A stretch of 64,000 bases of DNA from Hymenobacter pini. GTDB lineage: Bacteria; Bacteroidota; Bacteroidia; Cytophagales; Hymenobacteraceae. Within the stretch, counting starts at the first letter, position 1. The number at the start of each line of letters is the position of its first letter. Positions 27,392 to 36,525 of this stretch are shown here, in pieces. Position numbers and translations under genes: made by a program. The stretch is taken from contig NZ_JAIZZH010000003.1 in assembly GCF_020421205.1 (NCBI RefSeq), positions 248,001-312,000 on the forward strand, in the 5' to 3' direction. The notes beneath the pieces were generated by a model. The model was given only the letters and a program-made list of their open reading frames with translations, ran no database searches and was not told the DNA's origin.

Positions 27392-27802
27392 GTGAAGTAC
27401 TGGCTCGTTAAATCTGAACCGGCAGCGTATTCCTGGGACACGTTTGTGCGCGAAGGCGGCACCGACTGGACCGGCGTACGTAATTTTCAGGCCCGCAACT
27501 TTCTGCAGCAGATGCAGCCCGGCGACCTAGTGTTGTACTACCACAGCGTGTCCGATAAGCAGGTAGTTGGCATTGCGGAAGTAGCCGCCCCGGCCGCCCC
27601 CGATGCCACGGCTGAGGCTGGCAGCGGCTGGGTAGCTGTGCACCTGCGCCCCCGCCAGCCCCTGGCCCGCCCGGTTTCGCTGGCCCAAATCAAACAGGAT
27701 GCCCGCCTCGGCCAGATTGGGCTGCTGCGCCAGTCGCGGCTGTCGGTGATGGAGCTGCGGCCGGAGGAGTTTGACGCCCTAGTGGAACTGGGCAGCGAGT
27801 AA
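27392..27802 (+). CDS. EVE-domain protein
   Basis: A 136-residue single-domain protein of the EVE/PUA-like fold. The start MKYWLVKSEPAAYSWD, the segment WTGVRNFQARNFLQQMQPGDLVLYYHS, and GIAEVAAPAAPD are characteristic; the fold is thought to bind modified bases in DNA or RNA. The first codon is GTG at 27392, fixed by the family N-terminus. It follows the two small lipoproteins closely, but no functional link is evident. About 9 kb away lies another modified-base reader fold (SRA), which may be coincidence. Confidence 0.92.
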   Translation: MKYWLVKSEPAAYSWDTFVREGGTDWTGVRNFQARNFLQQMQPGDLVLYYHSVSDKQVVGIAEVAAPAAPDATAEAGSGWVAVHLRPRQPLARPVSLAQIKQDARLGQIGLLRQSRLSVMELRPEEFDALVELGSE

Positions 27803-27971
27803 TTTCCGCGCCACTTCCGCATCTGCACGGCTCGTCCAAAAAAATTGGGCGGGCCGTGTGCATTTCCGGCCATTGGGGCATCTATTTACTGCGTGCCGCG
27901 TTAGGTGATGCGCAACTTTCGCAGTATCTTCCTAGTGCTCAGAATCGTTCTGGCTTTTTCCGTTCTGTCGT

Positions 27972-29555
27972 ATGAAATACGTGTACCTATTCTTCTGCCT
28001 GTTGGCCGGTAGCATAGGGGGGTATGCTCAAAAATCGACCTCCACTAAGCCTGCCATTGAGCCCCGCCAGCAATACCGGGCCGAGTTGGAACTGGAAACC
28101 TACAACAGCGACGTGCAGGTGCAGCCGCTGGCGGAGGACAGCAGCGTGGTGCTGCTGGTGGAGCGGGACCCACGCATTGCGGGCAAGCCGGAGTTCTTTT
28201 TTCAGAAGTTCAACCACGCGCTGCAGCCCCAGGCCAAGGTGGACATTCCGGTGCCCCGGGGTTATGATTTCCAGCGCCTGTGCGCCGAGGGTACGGATGT
28301 GTACGCCGTATTCAGCGGCACCGATCCGGCTACGCTCTGGGTGGCGGCCTACGACAGCCGAACCGGCGAGCTGGGCACCGGCGAGTTTAAGACCAAGCGC
28401 GCCCGGGGCATTCACGAGCTAAAGGCGCTGGACGGCAACCTGTTTGTGACGGTGGAAGTGGACCAGCACCTTACTATCCTGCTGCTGAACCTGCACACGG
28501 CCCAGTTCCAGTTTCTGCCCTCGGTGTTTGAGCCCCTGCCGGCCCGCTTCACCTTTCTGGCCGATTCCGTGACGAAGCGCGCCGAGCTAATCCTCAGTGA
28601 AACCAACGGATTTAAGTCGCGGCTGCAGCTGAAGCAGTTGGGCGAGGATGGCCGGCTGCTGCACTCGGAGTTTGTGCAGGCCGGTAGTGAGCGGGGCCTG
28701 CTGGATGCCCAGCTCAGCCCCGGCGACAGCGCGGCCCGGCTGCTGGCCGGCACCTACACCCTGCGCGACTCCCGCTACTCCCAGGGCCTGTTCGCCTCCG
28801 ACCTCACGGCTGGCGTTACGCCCACCGGCCAGCGCCGCTCCCTTCGGTTCTATGATTTTCTGAACCTGAAGCACTTTTTCGACTTCATGAAACCGGCCCA
28901 GCTGGCCCGCATGCGCCACCGCAGTGAGCGGCTGAAGGCCTCCGACCGACAGTTCCGCCACCGCTACCAACTACTCATGCACGATATGCTGCCCACGCCG
29001 GAGGGCTTCGTGCTGGTGTCGGAGGTGTATTATCCGCGCTACGCCAACTCCAGCTACAACAACTGGTACTCGCCCTATAGCTACGGTACACTGCCCGGTT
29101 ACACCAACGGCTTCGGCTACCCGTCGCGCTTCAACAACTTCTACAATTCCCGGCGCAGCAACGAAGGCTTCCGTACCACGCACGCCCTCATTTGCGGCTT
29201 CGACCGCCAGGGCAACCTTTTGTGGGACAACTCCTTCATTATGAAGGAAATTGAGTATTCGCAGCTCCAGGAAATTGTGCGCGTCCGGCCCCTGGCGGAT
29301 GGGCGCCGGATGGCCATGGCCTATCTGAAAAACGATGAGTTTCACTACAAAGTGGTGGACCGCGCCGCCGATATGCCTAACGATTGGCAGGTGAAACTAA
29401 CTACGGCCAACCCCACCGACAAAACCAGTGATACCACCCAGGAACACCTGATGGAATGGTACGGCAGCCGGTTTCTGGCCGTGGGCTACCAGCACGTACG
29501 CCCCGAAAAAGGCCCCGGCCGGGACGTGTTCTTTCTGAATGTGCTGGAGTTTTAG
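27972..29555 (+). CDS. Secreted protein, unknown function
   Basis: A 527-residue protein with a signal peptide (MKYVYLFFCLLAGSIGGYAQ). The mature part looks like a beta-propeller or beta-rich fold with repeated VAAYDSRTGEL and DGNLFVTVEVD-type strands, plus a Tyr/Asn/Ser-rich loop around residues 345-400 (ANSSYNNWYSPYSYG). A strong terminator follows 14 bases after the stop. It stands alone between converging genes. No family is recognised. Confidence 0.75.
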   Translation: MKYVYLFFCLLAGSIGGYAQKSTSTKPAIEPRQQYRAELELETYNSDVQVQPLAEDSSVVLLVERDPRIAGKPEFFFQKFNHALQPQAKVDIPVPRGYDFQRLCAEGTDVYAVFSGTDPATLWVAAYDSRTGELGTGEFKTKRARGIHELKALDGNLFVTVEVDQHLTILLLNLHTAQFQFLPSVFEPLPARFTFLADSVTKRAELILSETNGFKSRLQLKQLGEDGRLLHSEFVQAGSERGLLDAQLSPGDSAARLLAGTYTLRDSRYSQGLFASDLTAGVTPTGQRRSLRFYDFLNLKHFFDFMKPAQLARMRHRSERLKASDRQFRHRYQLLMHDMLPTPEGFVLVSEVYYPRYANSSYNNWYSPYSYGTLPGYTNGFGYPSRFNNFYNSRRSNEGFRTTHALICGFDRQGNLLWDNSFIMKEIEYSQLQEIVRVRPLADGRRMAMAYLKNDEFHYKVVDRAADMPNDWQVKLTTANPTDKTSDTTQEHLMEWYGSRFLAVGYQHVRPEKGPGRDVFFLNVLEF

Positions 29556-29568
29556 CCTCCTGCTCTGC

Positions 29569-29614
29569 AAGCAAAAGAGGCCGGCTGCACATGCGCAACC
29601 GGCCTCTTTTGCTT
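29569..29614. terminator. Terminator (AAGCAAAAGAGGCCGG stem)
   Basis: Sixteen-base arms AAGCAAAAGAGGCCGG/CCGGCCTCTTTTGCTT with a 14-base loop and a T run beyond. It lies between converging genes and can serve both. Confidence 0.9.
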
Positions 29615-29633
29615 TTTATACAGCTCTGAGGCA

Positions 29634-30188
29634 TCAGTTTACCCCGCTGATTACGTTGGGCAGCACCTTGCTCAGCGCCGTAACCTGCTCACGGGTAAAG
29701 CTGCCCGAAATGGCCATCAGCACAAAGGAATCCGTGGTTTCCTGCTTACCTACGGCCACCAGCTCGGTGATTTTGCCGCCCTGCTCGCGCACGGAGTAGC
29801 GCAGCTGGTTGGGCATATCGGAGTTGACGGTGGCTAGGGGCGTGTACCGCTCATTGGCTAGCAAACCATCTACCTCCCGGGGCAGGCCTTCTGTTACCAA
29901 GTCGCGGGCGGTGCTGTTGGTGGGCGTGAAGGTGATAATACGGGCCGTGCGAATAGACGTCAGCGCCTGGCTGATATCATTGTCGCCCCCAATTTTGGCA
30001 ATGCGACCCAGCACAAACCGCGTGGCCAGCCCGGCATTCCAGTCGGTGGCCTTAAAGCCGGGGCGGTTTTCATACTTATTAAAGAACTCGGCTACGGTGC
30101 GGGCCGGCGTACCGGGTCCGCTGGCCCGGCAGCCCGCCAGCAGCATCAACACCACAGCCAGCAAAAAAGAGGAGGTTTTGAGTTTCAT
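29634..30188 (-). CDS. DUF4252-type lipoprotein
   Basis: A 184-residue lipoprotein (MKLKTSSFLLAVVLMLLAGCRA, lipobox LAGC). The body has a DUF4252-like pattern: an N-terminal AEFFNKYENRPGF, a middle RIITFTP strand and the C-terminal SFVLMAISGSFTREQVTALSKVL. DUF4252 proteins are found in Bacteroidota, often near sigma-E-type or OmpA-linked genes, and have no defined role. It follows the OmpA gene on the same strand but is separated from it by a terminator. Confidence 0.75.
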   Translation of the reverse strand: MKLKTSSFLLAVVLMLLAGCRASGPGTPARTVAEFFNKYENRPGFKATDWNAGLATRFVLGRIAKIGGDNDISQALTSIRTARIITFTPTNSTARDLVTEGLPREVDGLLANERYTPLATVNSDMPNQLRYSVREQGGKITELVAVGKQETTDSFVLMAISGSFTREQVTALSKVLPNVISGVN

Positions 30189-30214
30189 GAGAAAATACGG
30201 GTAGAGAGTGAGTA

Positions 30215-30249
30215 AAAAAAGCGGCGCACCACATGGTACGCCGCTTTTT
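30215..30249. terminator. Terminator downstream of ompA
   Basis: AAAAAGCGGCG pairs with CGCCGCTTTTT across a 13-base loop. It ends the OmpA transcript before the DUF4252 gene. Confidence 0.85.
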
Positions 30250-30270
30250 GGGGTGAGTTACTCCGGCCGC

Positions 30271-31737
30271 TTAGGGCTGGGGTGCCGAGGGAATGAAGAA
30301 CTCGAACTTGAATTCTACGCGGCGGTTCTGCGACATACCGGCCGCCGACGTGTTCGGGGCAGCAGGCTCCGATTCGCCACGGCCTTCGGTTACGATGCGG
30401 GCGGGGTCAACCTGCTTGCCAGTGAAGTACCGTTTCACCGAACCAGCGCGGCGCTCCGAGAGGCCCTGGTTGTACTCGTCGGTACCACGGGAGTCAGCGT
30501 GGCCAATTACGCGCAGGCTGTACTCGGGGTGCTCCTGCAGCGCTTTTACCATCTTGTCGAGCGTGCCGTACGAGGTGCGCTTGATAACGGTGCTGTTAGT
30601 CTCGAAGCGGATGGGTTGCTCCAGTTTACGCACGCCCGGATCAATTTCCATGGGGCAGCCGTTGGCATCTACCTTCGCGCCTTTCGGGGTATCAGGGCAC
30701 TTATCGGCCGAGTCCGGAATACCGTCACCGTCAGCGTCGGTTACCAGCGGGCAGCCGTTGGCATCCACTTGCGTACCGCGCGGGGTGTCGGGGCACTTGT
30801 CGTCTTTATCAGCTACGCCGTCACCGTCGGCATCGGGGCAGCCACGCAGAGCGGGCAGGCCAGCCTGGTCAGGGCACTGGTCGTCTTTGTCAGCTACACC
30901 GTCGTTGTCCCGGTCGGGGCAGCCCTGCATAGCAGCGGTACCAGCCTCGGTGGGGCACTGATCCTGGTAATCTGGCACCCCGTCTTTGTCGCCGTCGAGC
31001 GGGCAACCGTTTTCATCCACGGCCACGCCGCTGGGCGTATCGGGGCATTTGTCTTTGCGGTCCGGCACACCGTCACCGTCGGTATCCTTGGCTTTGCCCA
31101 AGGCAAAGTTCAGACCCACGGTGTGCTGCAGGAACCGGTCGTCAAACTTGTTGGAGTCCCGGTTGGGGTCACCATCAATGTTAGCGTTCAGCGGAATGTG
31201 CTGGCCGGTCTGCACGAACAGGGTCACGGCATCGCCCAGGCGGAAATCAATACCAGCGGCGCCGAACAGGTCGAAGTAGCTCTTGTCCTCGTCGGTGCGC
31301 AGGGCTTGGCCGTTGCGGTTGATGGTGCCCTCACGGCTGGTGTAGGTCCAGCCCGGGGCAGCCAGCAGGTAGGGCCGCACCCGCGACTCATCCTTGAAAA
31401 GCTTGAATTTCAGGCCCAGATTCACGTTCACCACATTGGTGGCGAAGTTGCTACCGAAGTAGGGCCCTGTGTTAGGAGCCGTCTTCTTAAACTCTACGTA
31501 GTTACCGCTCAGCTGCAGATCCACGCCCTGCGAGAGGTAGCGGCTGAAGGTAATGCCCGGCGCGTATTTGTTTTCGCCCCACTTCCAGAAGTCAGAGCCA
31601 AAATTGCCCTTGTACTGCATGGCGCTTACGTTGAGGCCGATGGCCGTCTTCCGGTCGGCCGTCTGGGCCTGCGCCCGCGGGGCCGCCGCCAGAAGCGTCA
31701 GACCCAGGGCCGTTGAAGTTGCTAAAAGGTGTCTCAT
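30271..31737 (-). CDS. OmpA-family outer-membrane protein with thrombospondin-3 repeats
   Basis: A 488-residue protein. A signal peptide ends near RAQAQ (25), an eight-strand-type barrel occupies ~26-215, then five thrombospondin type 3 calcium-binding repeats (218-363: DTDGDGVPDRKDKCPDTP, and so on) form a stiff periplasmic spacer. The C-terminal OmpA domain (373-480) binds peptidoglycan: Asp415 in IGHADSRGTDEYNQ and Arg430 in LSERRAG, the known diaminopimelate-contacting pair. It links the outer membrane to the wall and is likely abundant. A TAATTTCG box, close to consensus, lies just before the ATG. Confidence 0.95.
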   Translation of the reverse strand: MRHLLATSTALGLTLLAAAPRAQAQTADRKTAIGLNVSAMQYKGNFGSDFWKWGENKYAPGITFSRYLSQGVDLQLSGNYVEFKKTAPNTGPYFGSNFATNVVNVNLGLKFKLFKDESRVRPYLLAAPGWTYTSREGTINRNGQALRTDEDKSYFDLFGAAGIDFRLGDAVTLFVQTGQHIPLNANIDGDPNRDSNKFDDRFLQHTVGLNFALGKAKDTDGDGVPDRKDKCPDTPSGVAVDENGCPLDGDKDGVPDYQDQCPTEAGTAAMQGCPDRDNDGVADKDDQCPDQAGLPALRGCPDADGDGVADKDDKCPDTPRGTQVDANGCPLVTDADGDGIPDSADKCPDTPKGAKVDANGCPMEIDPGVRKLEQPIRFETNSTVIKRTSYGTLDKMVKALQEHPEYSLRVIGHADSRGTDEYNQGLSERRAGSVKRYFTGKQVDPARIVTEGRGESEPAAPNTSAAGMSQNRRVEFKFEFFIPSAPQP

Positions 31738-32065
31738 GAGGGCGAAATTAGGTGGAAGAAATGGCTTGGGTGGAAGCTGAAGGCCATTTACCAGCCTTGC
31801 TCCGAACTAACCGCCTATACCCGCACAGCCAAAATAAAGTTGTCCCAAGCTCCTCAACGGCGCGTTTTGCACGCAGGCTTCCAACGTGCAATTATTACAT
31901 ATTCAATACGTTATATACTTGCTTAGCGCTATAATTTCCGGCACATAACGGTGCCGTCGGCGGCAGCCAAAAAACTGGAGCGAGAGGCTAAAAAAAAATC
32001 CAAAAGCCTCACTGCTTCCGGTGAAACAGCGGGGCTTTTGGAAGATTTAATGCCAATTGTGCAGC
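31738..32065. other. Intergenic region between ompA and the M24 peptidase gene
   Basis: A 328-base gap that should contain the ompA promoter on its left and the terminator of the peptidase gene on its right (31999-32042). Two short open frames here on the plus strand have no support. Nothing else was seen. Confidence 0.55.
31999..32042. terminator. Terminator of the M24 peptidase gene
   Basis: TCCAAAAGCC and GGCTTTTGGA pair around a 24-base interior with its own short stem; on the minus strand a long T run follows. It lies directly downstream of the stop at 32066. Confidence 0.85.
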
Positions 32066-33358
32066 TTAGCGCTGCTGCATCAGGCGCTCAATATCGTCGG
32101 CTTCCAGGGGGATGTTCTTCATCAGGTCCTCGTTGCCGGCTTTGGTGATGAGAATATCGTTTTCGAGGCGGATGCCCAGGCCTTCTTCGCGGATATAAAT
32201 GCCTGGCTCCACGGTGTACACCATGCCCGGCTCGAAGGTGCGGTACTTGAAGCCCACGTCGTGCACATCGAGGCCCAGGTAGTGCGAGGTGCCGTGCATG
32301 AAGTACTTTTTGTAGAGCGGAGCGGTGGGGTCCTGGTTACGCACGTCCTGCTCATTCAGCAAGCCCAGCTTGATGAGTTGCTGTTCCATGTGCTGGCCCA
32401 CAGCGGCGTGGTACTCCTCAATATTGCCGCCGGGCACCAGTCGGGCCGTAGCAAACTTCATTACATTGAGCACGGCCTCATACACCTCGCGCTGGCGGGG
32501 CGTGAATTTGCCGTTCACCGGAATGGAGCGCGAGAGGTCGGCGGCGTAGTTGGCGTATTCGGCCCCGAAGTCCAGCAGCAGCACGTCGCCGTCCTTGCAT
32601 TCACGGTCGTTGCTCACGTAGTGCAGGATGCAGGCGTTGGCCCCGCTGGCAATGATGCTGCCGTAGGCCGGGCCCCGCGAAGCGTTGCGCAGGAACTCGT
32701 GGAAGATTTCGGCTTCGATTTCGTATTCCATCACGCCCGGCTTCACGAAGCCCAGCAGGCGACGGAACGCCTTTTCGGTGATGTCGGCGGCGCGCTGCAT
32801 CAGCCGGATTTCCTCTTGGCTCTTGATGGCGCGCAGCTGGTGCATGATGCGGGCCACGCGGCGGTACTGGTGCAAGGGGTACGCCTCCTTCATCCACTTA
32901 ATAAAGCGGGCGTCGCGGGTTTCTACCTCCACCACGGCCCTGATGTGCTCATTGGAGTTGAGGTACACGTTTTCGGCCTCGTTCATGAGGGCTGGCAGCA
33001 CGCTCTTAAAGGAGTCCAGCCACATGATGGTAGGAATGCCCGACTGCTGGCGCGCTTCGTCCTTGGTGAGCTTGTAGCCTTCCCACACTAGGATATGCTC
33101 ACTGGTTTCTTTCAGGAACAGGATTTCGCGGTACTGGGGCAGCACGGCATCGGGGAAGAGTACCAGGATGCTCTCCTCCTGATCAACGCCGGAGAGGTAG
33201 AACAGGTCGTTGTTCTGGCGGAAGGCCATCGTGCCGTCGGCGTTGGTCGGCATGATGTCGTTGGAGTGGAAGATGGCCAACGAAGCGGCCGGCAGCTGCT
33301 CGCGGAAGCGGCGGCGGTTTTCAATAAACAAGTCGGGCGAAATAGAGCCGTAGCGCAT
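32066..33358 (-). CDS. Aminopeptidase P family (M24) Xaa-Pro peptidase
   Basis: A 430-residue metallopeptidase removing N-terminal residues before proline. The N-terminal creatinase-like domain ends near 170; the catalytic pita-bread domain carries the five metal ligands: two Asp in LLLDFGAEYANYAADLSR, His in HGTSHYLGLDVHD, Glu in YTVEPGIYI, and Glu in GIRLENDIL. No signal peptide is present, so it is cytoplasmic. ATG 33358 (MRYGSISPDLF) is preferred to the longer start. It diverges from the GT9 gene at 33567. Confidence 0.93.
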   Translation of the reverse strand: MRYGSISPDLFIENRRRFREQLPAASLAIFHSNDIMPTNADGTMAFRQNNDLFYLSGVDQEESILVLFPDAVLPQYREILFLKETSEHILVWEGYKLTKDEARQQSGIPTIMWLDSFKSVLPALMNEAENVYLNSNEHIRAVVEVETRDARFIKWMKEAYPLHQYRRVARIMHQLRAIKSQEEIRLMQRAADITEKAFRRLLGFVKPGVMEYEIEAEIFHEFLRNASRGPAYGSIIASGANACILHYVSNDRECKDGDVLLLDFGAEYANYAADLSRSIPVNGKFTPRQREVYEAVLNVMKFATARLVPGGNIEEYHAAVGQHMEQQLIKLGLLNEQDVRNQDPTAPLYKKYFMHGTSHYLGLDVHDVGFKYRTFEPGMVYTVEPGIYIREEGLGIRLENDILITKAGNEDLMKNIPLEADDIERLMQQR

Positions 33359-33541
33359 GGGCGGAAAGCAAAATGGGTGGCACAAACGGAAACCAGTGAG
33401 AGCCGCCGAAGCGGCCGGGGCAAGTTAGGCAGAAGCGCGCGGCTTCCGGCAACTGGTTTGGCTGAAGCGCCCCTCCCACCCCGCGCAGCCGAATTGACAC
33501 CGCTAATTAGACGAAAAGGTGGCAAGCCTGCGCTGAACCGG

Positions 33542-33549
33542 TATCTTTG
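33542..33549 (+). promoter_or_regulatory. -7 promoter box TATCTTTG
   Basis: TATCTTTG, a full match to TAnnTTTG, 17 bases before the GT9 start at 33567, giving a leader of about 13-14 bases. Confidence 0.6.
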
Positions 33550-33566
33550 TAGCCTGATATTGCACT

Positions 33567-34598
33567 ATGCCCGAAACCACCGCCCCATCCGCCATCCTGC
33601 TGATTCAGACCGCCTTCATCGGCGACGTGATTCTGGCCACGGCGCTGCTGGAGTATCTGCACCGCACGGAGCCCGATACGCCCGTGGATTTTCTGGTGCG
33701 CAAGGGCAACGAAGGGCTGATTAAAGGCCACCCGCACGTGCGACGGGTGCTTATCTGGGATAAGAAGACCAATAAGTACGGCGGCCTTTGGCAGTTGCTG
33801 CAGGGTATCCGGCAGACGAAATACGGCCGCGTGGTTACGCTGCAGCGCTTCGCCAGCACGGGTTTCCTGACGGCCTTTTCGGGCGCGCCGGAGCGCATTG
33901 GCTTCGATAAAAACCCGTTTTCGTTCCGGTTTACGCGGGCCGTGCCGCACATGGTGGCAGCCGGTCTGCACGAGGTATCCCGCAACCTGCACCTGCTCAA
34001 CCCCGCCTACGAGGGGCCCGTAGTGCCGCCCCGCCTCTACCCCACTCCGCAGGACGAAGCCGCCGCGGCCGAAGCCAGCCGCCTGGCCAATGGCCGGCCC
34101 TATATCTGTATTGCGCCCACTTCGGTGTGGTTTACCAAGCAGTTTCCGGAGGAAGAATGGTTGAAGCTACTGGCGGCCCTGCCACCCCAGTACACCGTAT
34201 TTCTATTGGGTGGCCCGCCCGATACGGCCGCTTGCCAGCAGCTGTTGGAGCGCACCCAGCGGCCAGGCGTTATCAACCTCTCGGGCAAGTTGTCGTTGCT
34301 GGCCTCGGCGGCGCTGATGCGCGGGGCGGTGCTGAATTACGTGAACGACTCAGCCCCCATGCATCTGTGCTCAGCGGTGGGCGCGCCGGTGTGCGCGGTG
34401 TACTGCTCCACGGTGCCGTTTTTTGGCTTCGGGCCGCTAAGTCCTTTTTCGCGCATCGTGGAAATTGAGGAGGACATGGAATGCCGCCCCTGCGGGCTGC
34501 ACGGCTACCGCAAATGTCCGCTGGGCCATTTCCGCTGCGCCCACGGCATCCGCACCCAGCAACTGCTAGCCGTGCTGGCCGAGGCGGAGCACCGGTAA
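33567..34598 (+). CDS. Glycosyltransferase family 9 (heptosyltransferase II-like)
   Basis: A 343-residue GT9 transferase. AILLIQTAFIGDVILATALL is the family N-terminus; IAPTSVWFTKQFPEEEW is the nucleotide-sugar-binding signature; VNDSAPMHLCSAVGAPV is the C-terminal core. Near the end, CRPCGLHGYRKCPLGHFRC repeats the four-Cys cluster of the other GT9 protein (23421-24473), so the two may modify the same glycan. It probably adds a heptose-like sugar to a lipopolysaccharide core. A palindromic repeat directly follows the stop. Confidence 0.92.
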   Translation: MPETTAPSAILLIQTAFIGDVILATALLEYLHRTEPDTPVDFLVRKGNEGLIKGHPHVRRVLIWDKKTNKYGGLWQLLQGIRQTKYGRVVTLQRFASTGFLTAFSGAPERIGFDKNPFSFRFTRAVPHMVAAGLHEVSRNLHLLNPAYEGPVVPPRLYPTPQDEAAAAEASRLANGRPYICIAPTSVWFTKQFPEEEWLKLLAALPPQYTVFLLGGPPDTAACQQLLERTQRPGVINLSGKLSLLASAALMRGAVLNYVNDSAPMHLCSAVGAPVCAVYCSTVPFFGFGPLSPFSRIVEIEEDMECRPCGLHGYRKCPLGHFRCAHGIRTQQLLAVLAEAEHR

Positions 34599-34599
34599 C

Positions 34600-34635
34600 C
34601 GTCATTGCGAGGCATGTGCATGCCTCGCAATGACG
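34600..34635. repeat. REP-like palindrome, copy 1
   Basis: CGTCATTGCGAGGCATG and its exact reverse complement face each other across two bases. Related palindromes with CGTCAT(T)G ends occur at 36033 and 36914. It may double as a terminator of the GT9 gene, though without a T run. Confidence 0.8.
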
Positions 34636-34670
34636 TTCATTCATTCTGCTATTCACCCGTCTACCGTGCG

Positions 34671-34678
34671 TACCTTTG
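34671..34678 (+). promoter_or_regulatory. -7 promoter box TACCTTTG of the M16 gene
   Basis: A full-consensus TACCTTTG, 97 bases before the M16 ATG at 34775. The leader between them contains repeated AAGTCCCTA units (around 34738-34770). Confidence 0.5.
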
Positions 34679-34774
34679 CAACTACCTGCCGGGTGGCGTG
34701 GTTATACAGGGCCGGGGCAGTGCTTGGCACCTCCACCAAGTCCCTACGCCCCCAAGTCCCTAAGTCCCCATAAA

Positions 34775-36028
34775 ATGTCCGATTACGACCTGTACGAGTT
34801 GCCCAACGGCATCCGGGTTCTGCATAAATACGTTCCGCACACCAAAATTGCGCACTGCGGCTTCCTGCTGGACATTGGCTCCCGCGACGAAAAGCCCCAC
34901 CAGCTGGGGCTGGCGCACTTCTGGGAGCACATGGCCTTCAAAGGCACCGAAAAGCGCAAGAGCTTCCACATCCTCAACCGCCTCGAAACCGTGGGTGGGG
35001 AGCTGAATGCTTATACTACCAAGGAGAAAATCTGCTTCTACGCCTCCTTGCTCAGCACCCACTTTGAGCGGGCCTTCGAGCTGCTGACGGACCTGACGTT
35101 CAACTCCGTTTTTCCGGAAAAGGAAATAGAGAAGGAGCGCGGGGTGATTCTGGAAGAAATGGCCATGTACCACGACGCCCCCGAAGACGCCATCATCGAC
35201 GACTTCGACGACGTGGTATTTGCCCGCCACACCCTGGGCCACAACATTCTGGGCACCCGCGAAAGTGTGTCTGGCTTCCAGCAGGCTGATTTTTACGCTT
35301 TCCTGCGCGAAAATGTGCGCACCGACCGGCTGGTGTTCAGCTCGGTGAGCAACCTGCCGTTTAAGGAGGTGAAGCGGCTGGCCGATAAGTTTCTGGCCCC
35401 GCTGCCGGCCAAGCTGGGTGCCCGCCCCCGGGTGCCGTTTGGTGGCTACCAGCGGCTGGAGCGCGTGGAGCGTAAGCCCATCACGCAGGCCCACTGCCTC
35501 ATCGGTGGCCCGGCCTACGCCTTGCACGACGAGCGGCGGATTCCGTTCTTTCTGCTGAGCAACCTGCTGGGCGGCCCCGGCATGAATTCCCGCCTCAACC
35601 TGGCCGTGCGCGAGAAGTACGGCCTCGTGTACACCATCGACGCCACCTACTCACCCTACACCGATACGGGGCTGTTTGGCATTTACTTCGGCACCGAGAA
35701 GAAGCAGGTAAACCGCACCATTTTCCTGGTACAGAAGGAGTTGAAGCGGCTGCGGGAGCAGGCCCTGGGCACCTCCCAGCTGCACACCTCCAAGGAGCAG
35801 CTAATGGGCCAACTGGCCATGGCCGAGGAAAGCAACGGTGGCCTCATGCAGCTGCTGGCCAAAAGCACCCTCGATATTGGCCGGGTGGAAAGCATCAACG
35901 AAATCTTCGACCAGGTGCGCCGCATTACGGCCCCGCAACTGCTGGAACTGGCGAATGAAATTCTCTGCGAGGATAATTTGAGCGTGCTGCAGTACCTGCC
36001 AGAAGAGAAGGTCAAAAAGGTGAAATAG
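34775..36028 (+). CDS. M16-family zinc peptidase
   Basis: A 417-residue pitrilysin-type metallopeptidase. The inverted zinc motif is HFWEH (His48, Glu51, His52) in GLAHFWEHMAFKGT, and the third ligand lies in the following KERGVILEEMAMY helix (about residue 125). The two-domain length fits single-chain M16B processing proteases. No signal peptide is visible, so it is cytoplasmic or exported by other means. The frame is open to 34676, but MSDYDLYELPNGIRVL is the family start. A palindromic repeat follows the stop. Confidence 0.92.
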   Translation: MSDYDLYELPNGIRVLHKYVPHTKIAHCGFLLDIGSRDEKPHQLGLAHFWEHMAFKGTEKRKSFHILNRLETVGGELNAYTTKEKICFYASLLSTHFERAFELLTDLTFNSVFPEKEIEKERGVILEEMAMYHDAPEDAIIDDFDDVVFARHTLGHNILGTRESVSGFQQADFYAFLRENVRTDRLVFSSVSNLPFKEVKRLADKFLAPLPAKLGARPRVPFGGYQRLERVERKPITQAHCLIGGPAYALHDERRIPFFLLSNLLGGPGMNSRLNLAVREKYGLVYTIDATYSPYTDTGLFGIYFGTEKKQVNRTIFLVQKELKRLREQALGTSQLHTSKEQLMGQLAMAEESNGGLMQLLAKSTLDIGRVESINEIFDQVRRITAPQLLELANEILCEDNLSVLQYLPEEKVKKVK

Positions 36029-36032
36029 CGCC

Positions 36033-36063
36033 CGTCATTGCGAGGCGGAGCCGAAGCAATGAC
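36033..36063. repeat. REP-like palindrome, copy 2
   Basis: CGTCATTGC at the left pairs with GCAATGAC at the right, enclosing GAGGCGGAGCCGAA. It has the same CGTCATTGCGAGGC beginning as the palindrome at 34600 and lies between the M16 gene and the SRA gene. Confidence 0.75.
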
Positions 36064-36078
36064 ATATTACTACTGCGT

Positions 36079-36525
36079 ATGCCCGTTTTCGGCCACATCA
36101 GCTACTACCGGCCCGGCGACGTGCTGGAAAACCGGTTGGCGCTGAGCAGGGCGGGCCTGCACCGACCCAGTCGGGCGGGCGTGAGTGGCTCGGAGGCCGA
36201 TGGGGCCGAATCTATTATCTTGGCCGACCAGTACGAGGACGACGATTTTCAGGAAGCCGTCATTATCTACTCCGGCAGCGGCGGCCGCAACCCGCGTACT
36301 GGTCGGCAGACCACCCACCAGGAAATGACCGGCCGTAACGTGATGCTGCGTCGCAGCCAGGAAACCGGCCGGCCAGTACGGGTATTTCGGAAAATCAACG
36401 ACGAAACCGGCAGTGGCTATCGGTATGAAGGCCTGTATCAAGTGACAGGAGCAGCGTACGAGCCGGGTAAATCGGGCTTCTTCGTGTGGAAGTTTCGGTT
36501 GGTACCGTTTCAGACTGCTATATGA
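36079..36525 (+). CDS. Stand-alone SRA (YDG)-domain protein
   Basis: A 148-residue protein that is little more than an SRA/YDG domain. Recognisable segments are EAVIIYSGSGGRNPRTGRQ, the NVMLRRSQETGRPVRVFR stretch, and YRYEGLYQV (the YDG motif, here YEG) followed by VWKFRLVP. SRA domains flip out methylated or hydroxymethylated cytosine; in bacteria they usually occur fused or linked to HNH or other nucleases. Here no nuclease is attached or adjacent. The stop overlaps the start of a small membrane protein (ATGA), and palindromic repeats stand on both sides. Modified-base recognition is expected; the output is unknown. Confidence 0.85.
   Translation: MPVFGHISYYRPGDVLENRLALSRAGLHRPSRAGVSGSEADGAESIILADQYEDDDFQEAVIIYSGSGGRNPRTGRQTTHQEMTGRNVMLRRSQETGRPVRVFRKINDETGSGYRYEGLYQVTGAAYEPGKSGFFVWKFRLVPFQTAI

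Noticed and set aside
30208..31716. 502-codon open frame opposite the OmpA gene
   Set aside because: Antisense shadow of a well-recognised OmpA/TSP3 protein; its repeats mirror the TSP3 repeats.
32057..33091. 344-codon open frame opposite the M24 peptidase
   Set aside because: Antisense shadow; the peptidase metal ligands show which strand is coding.
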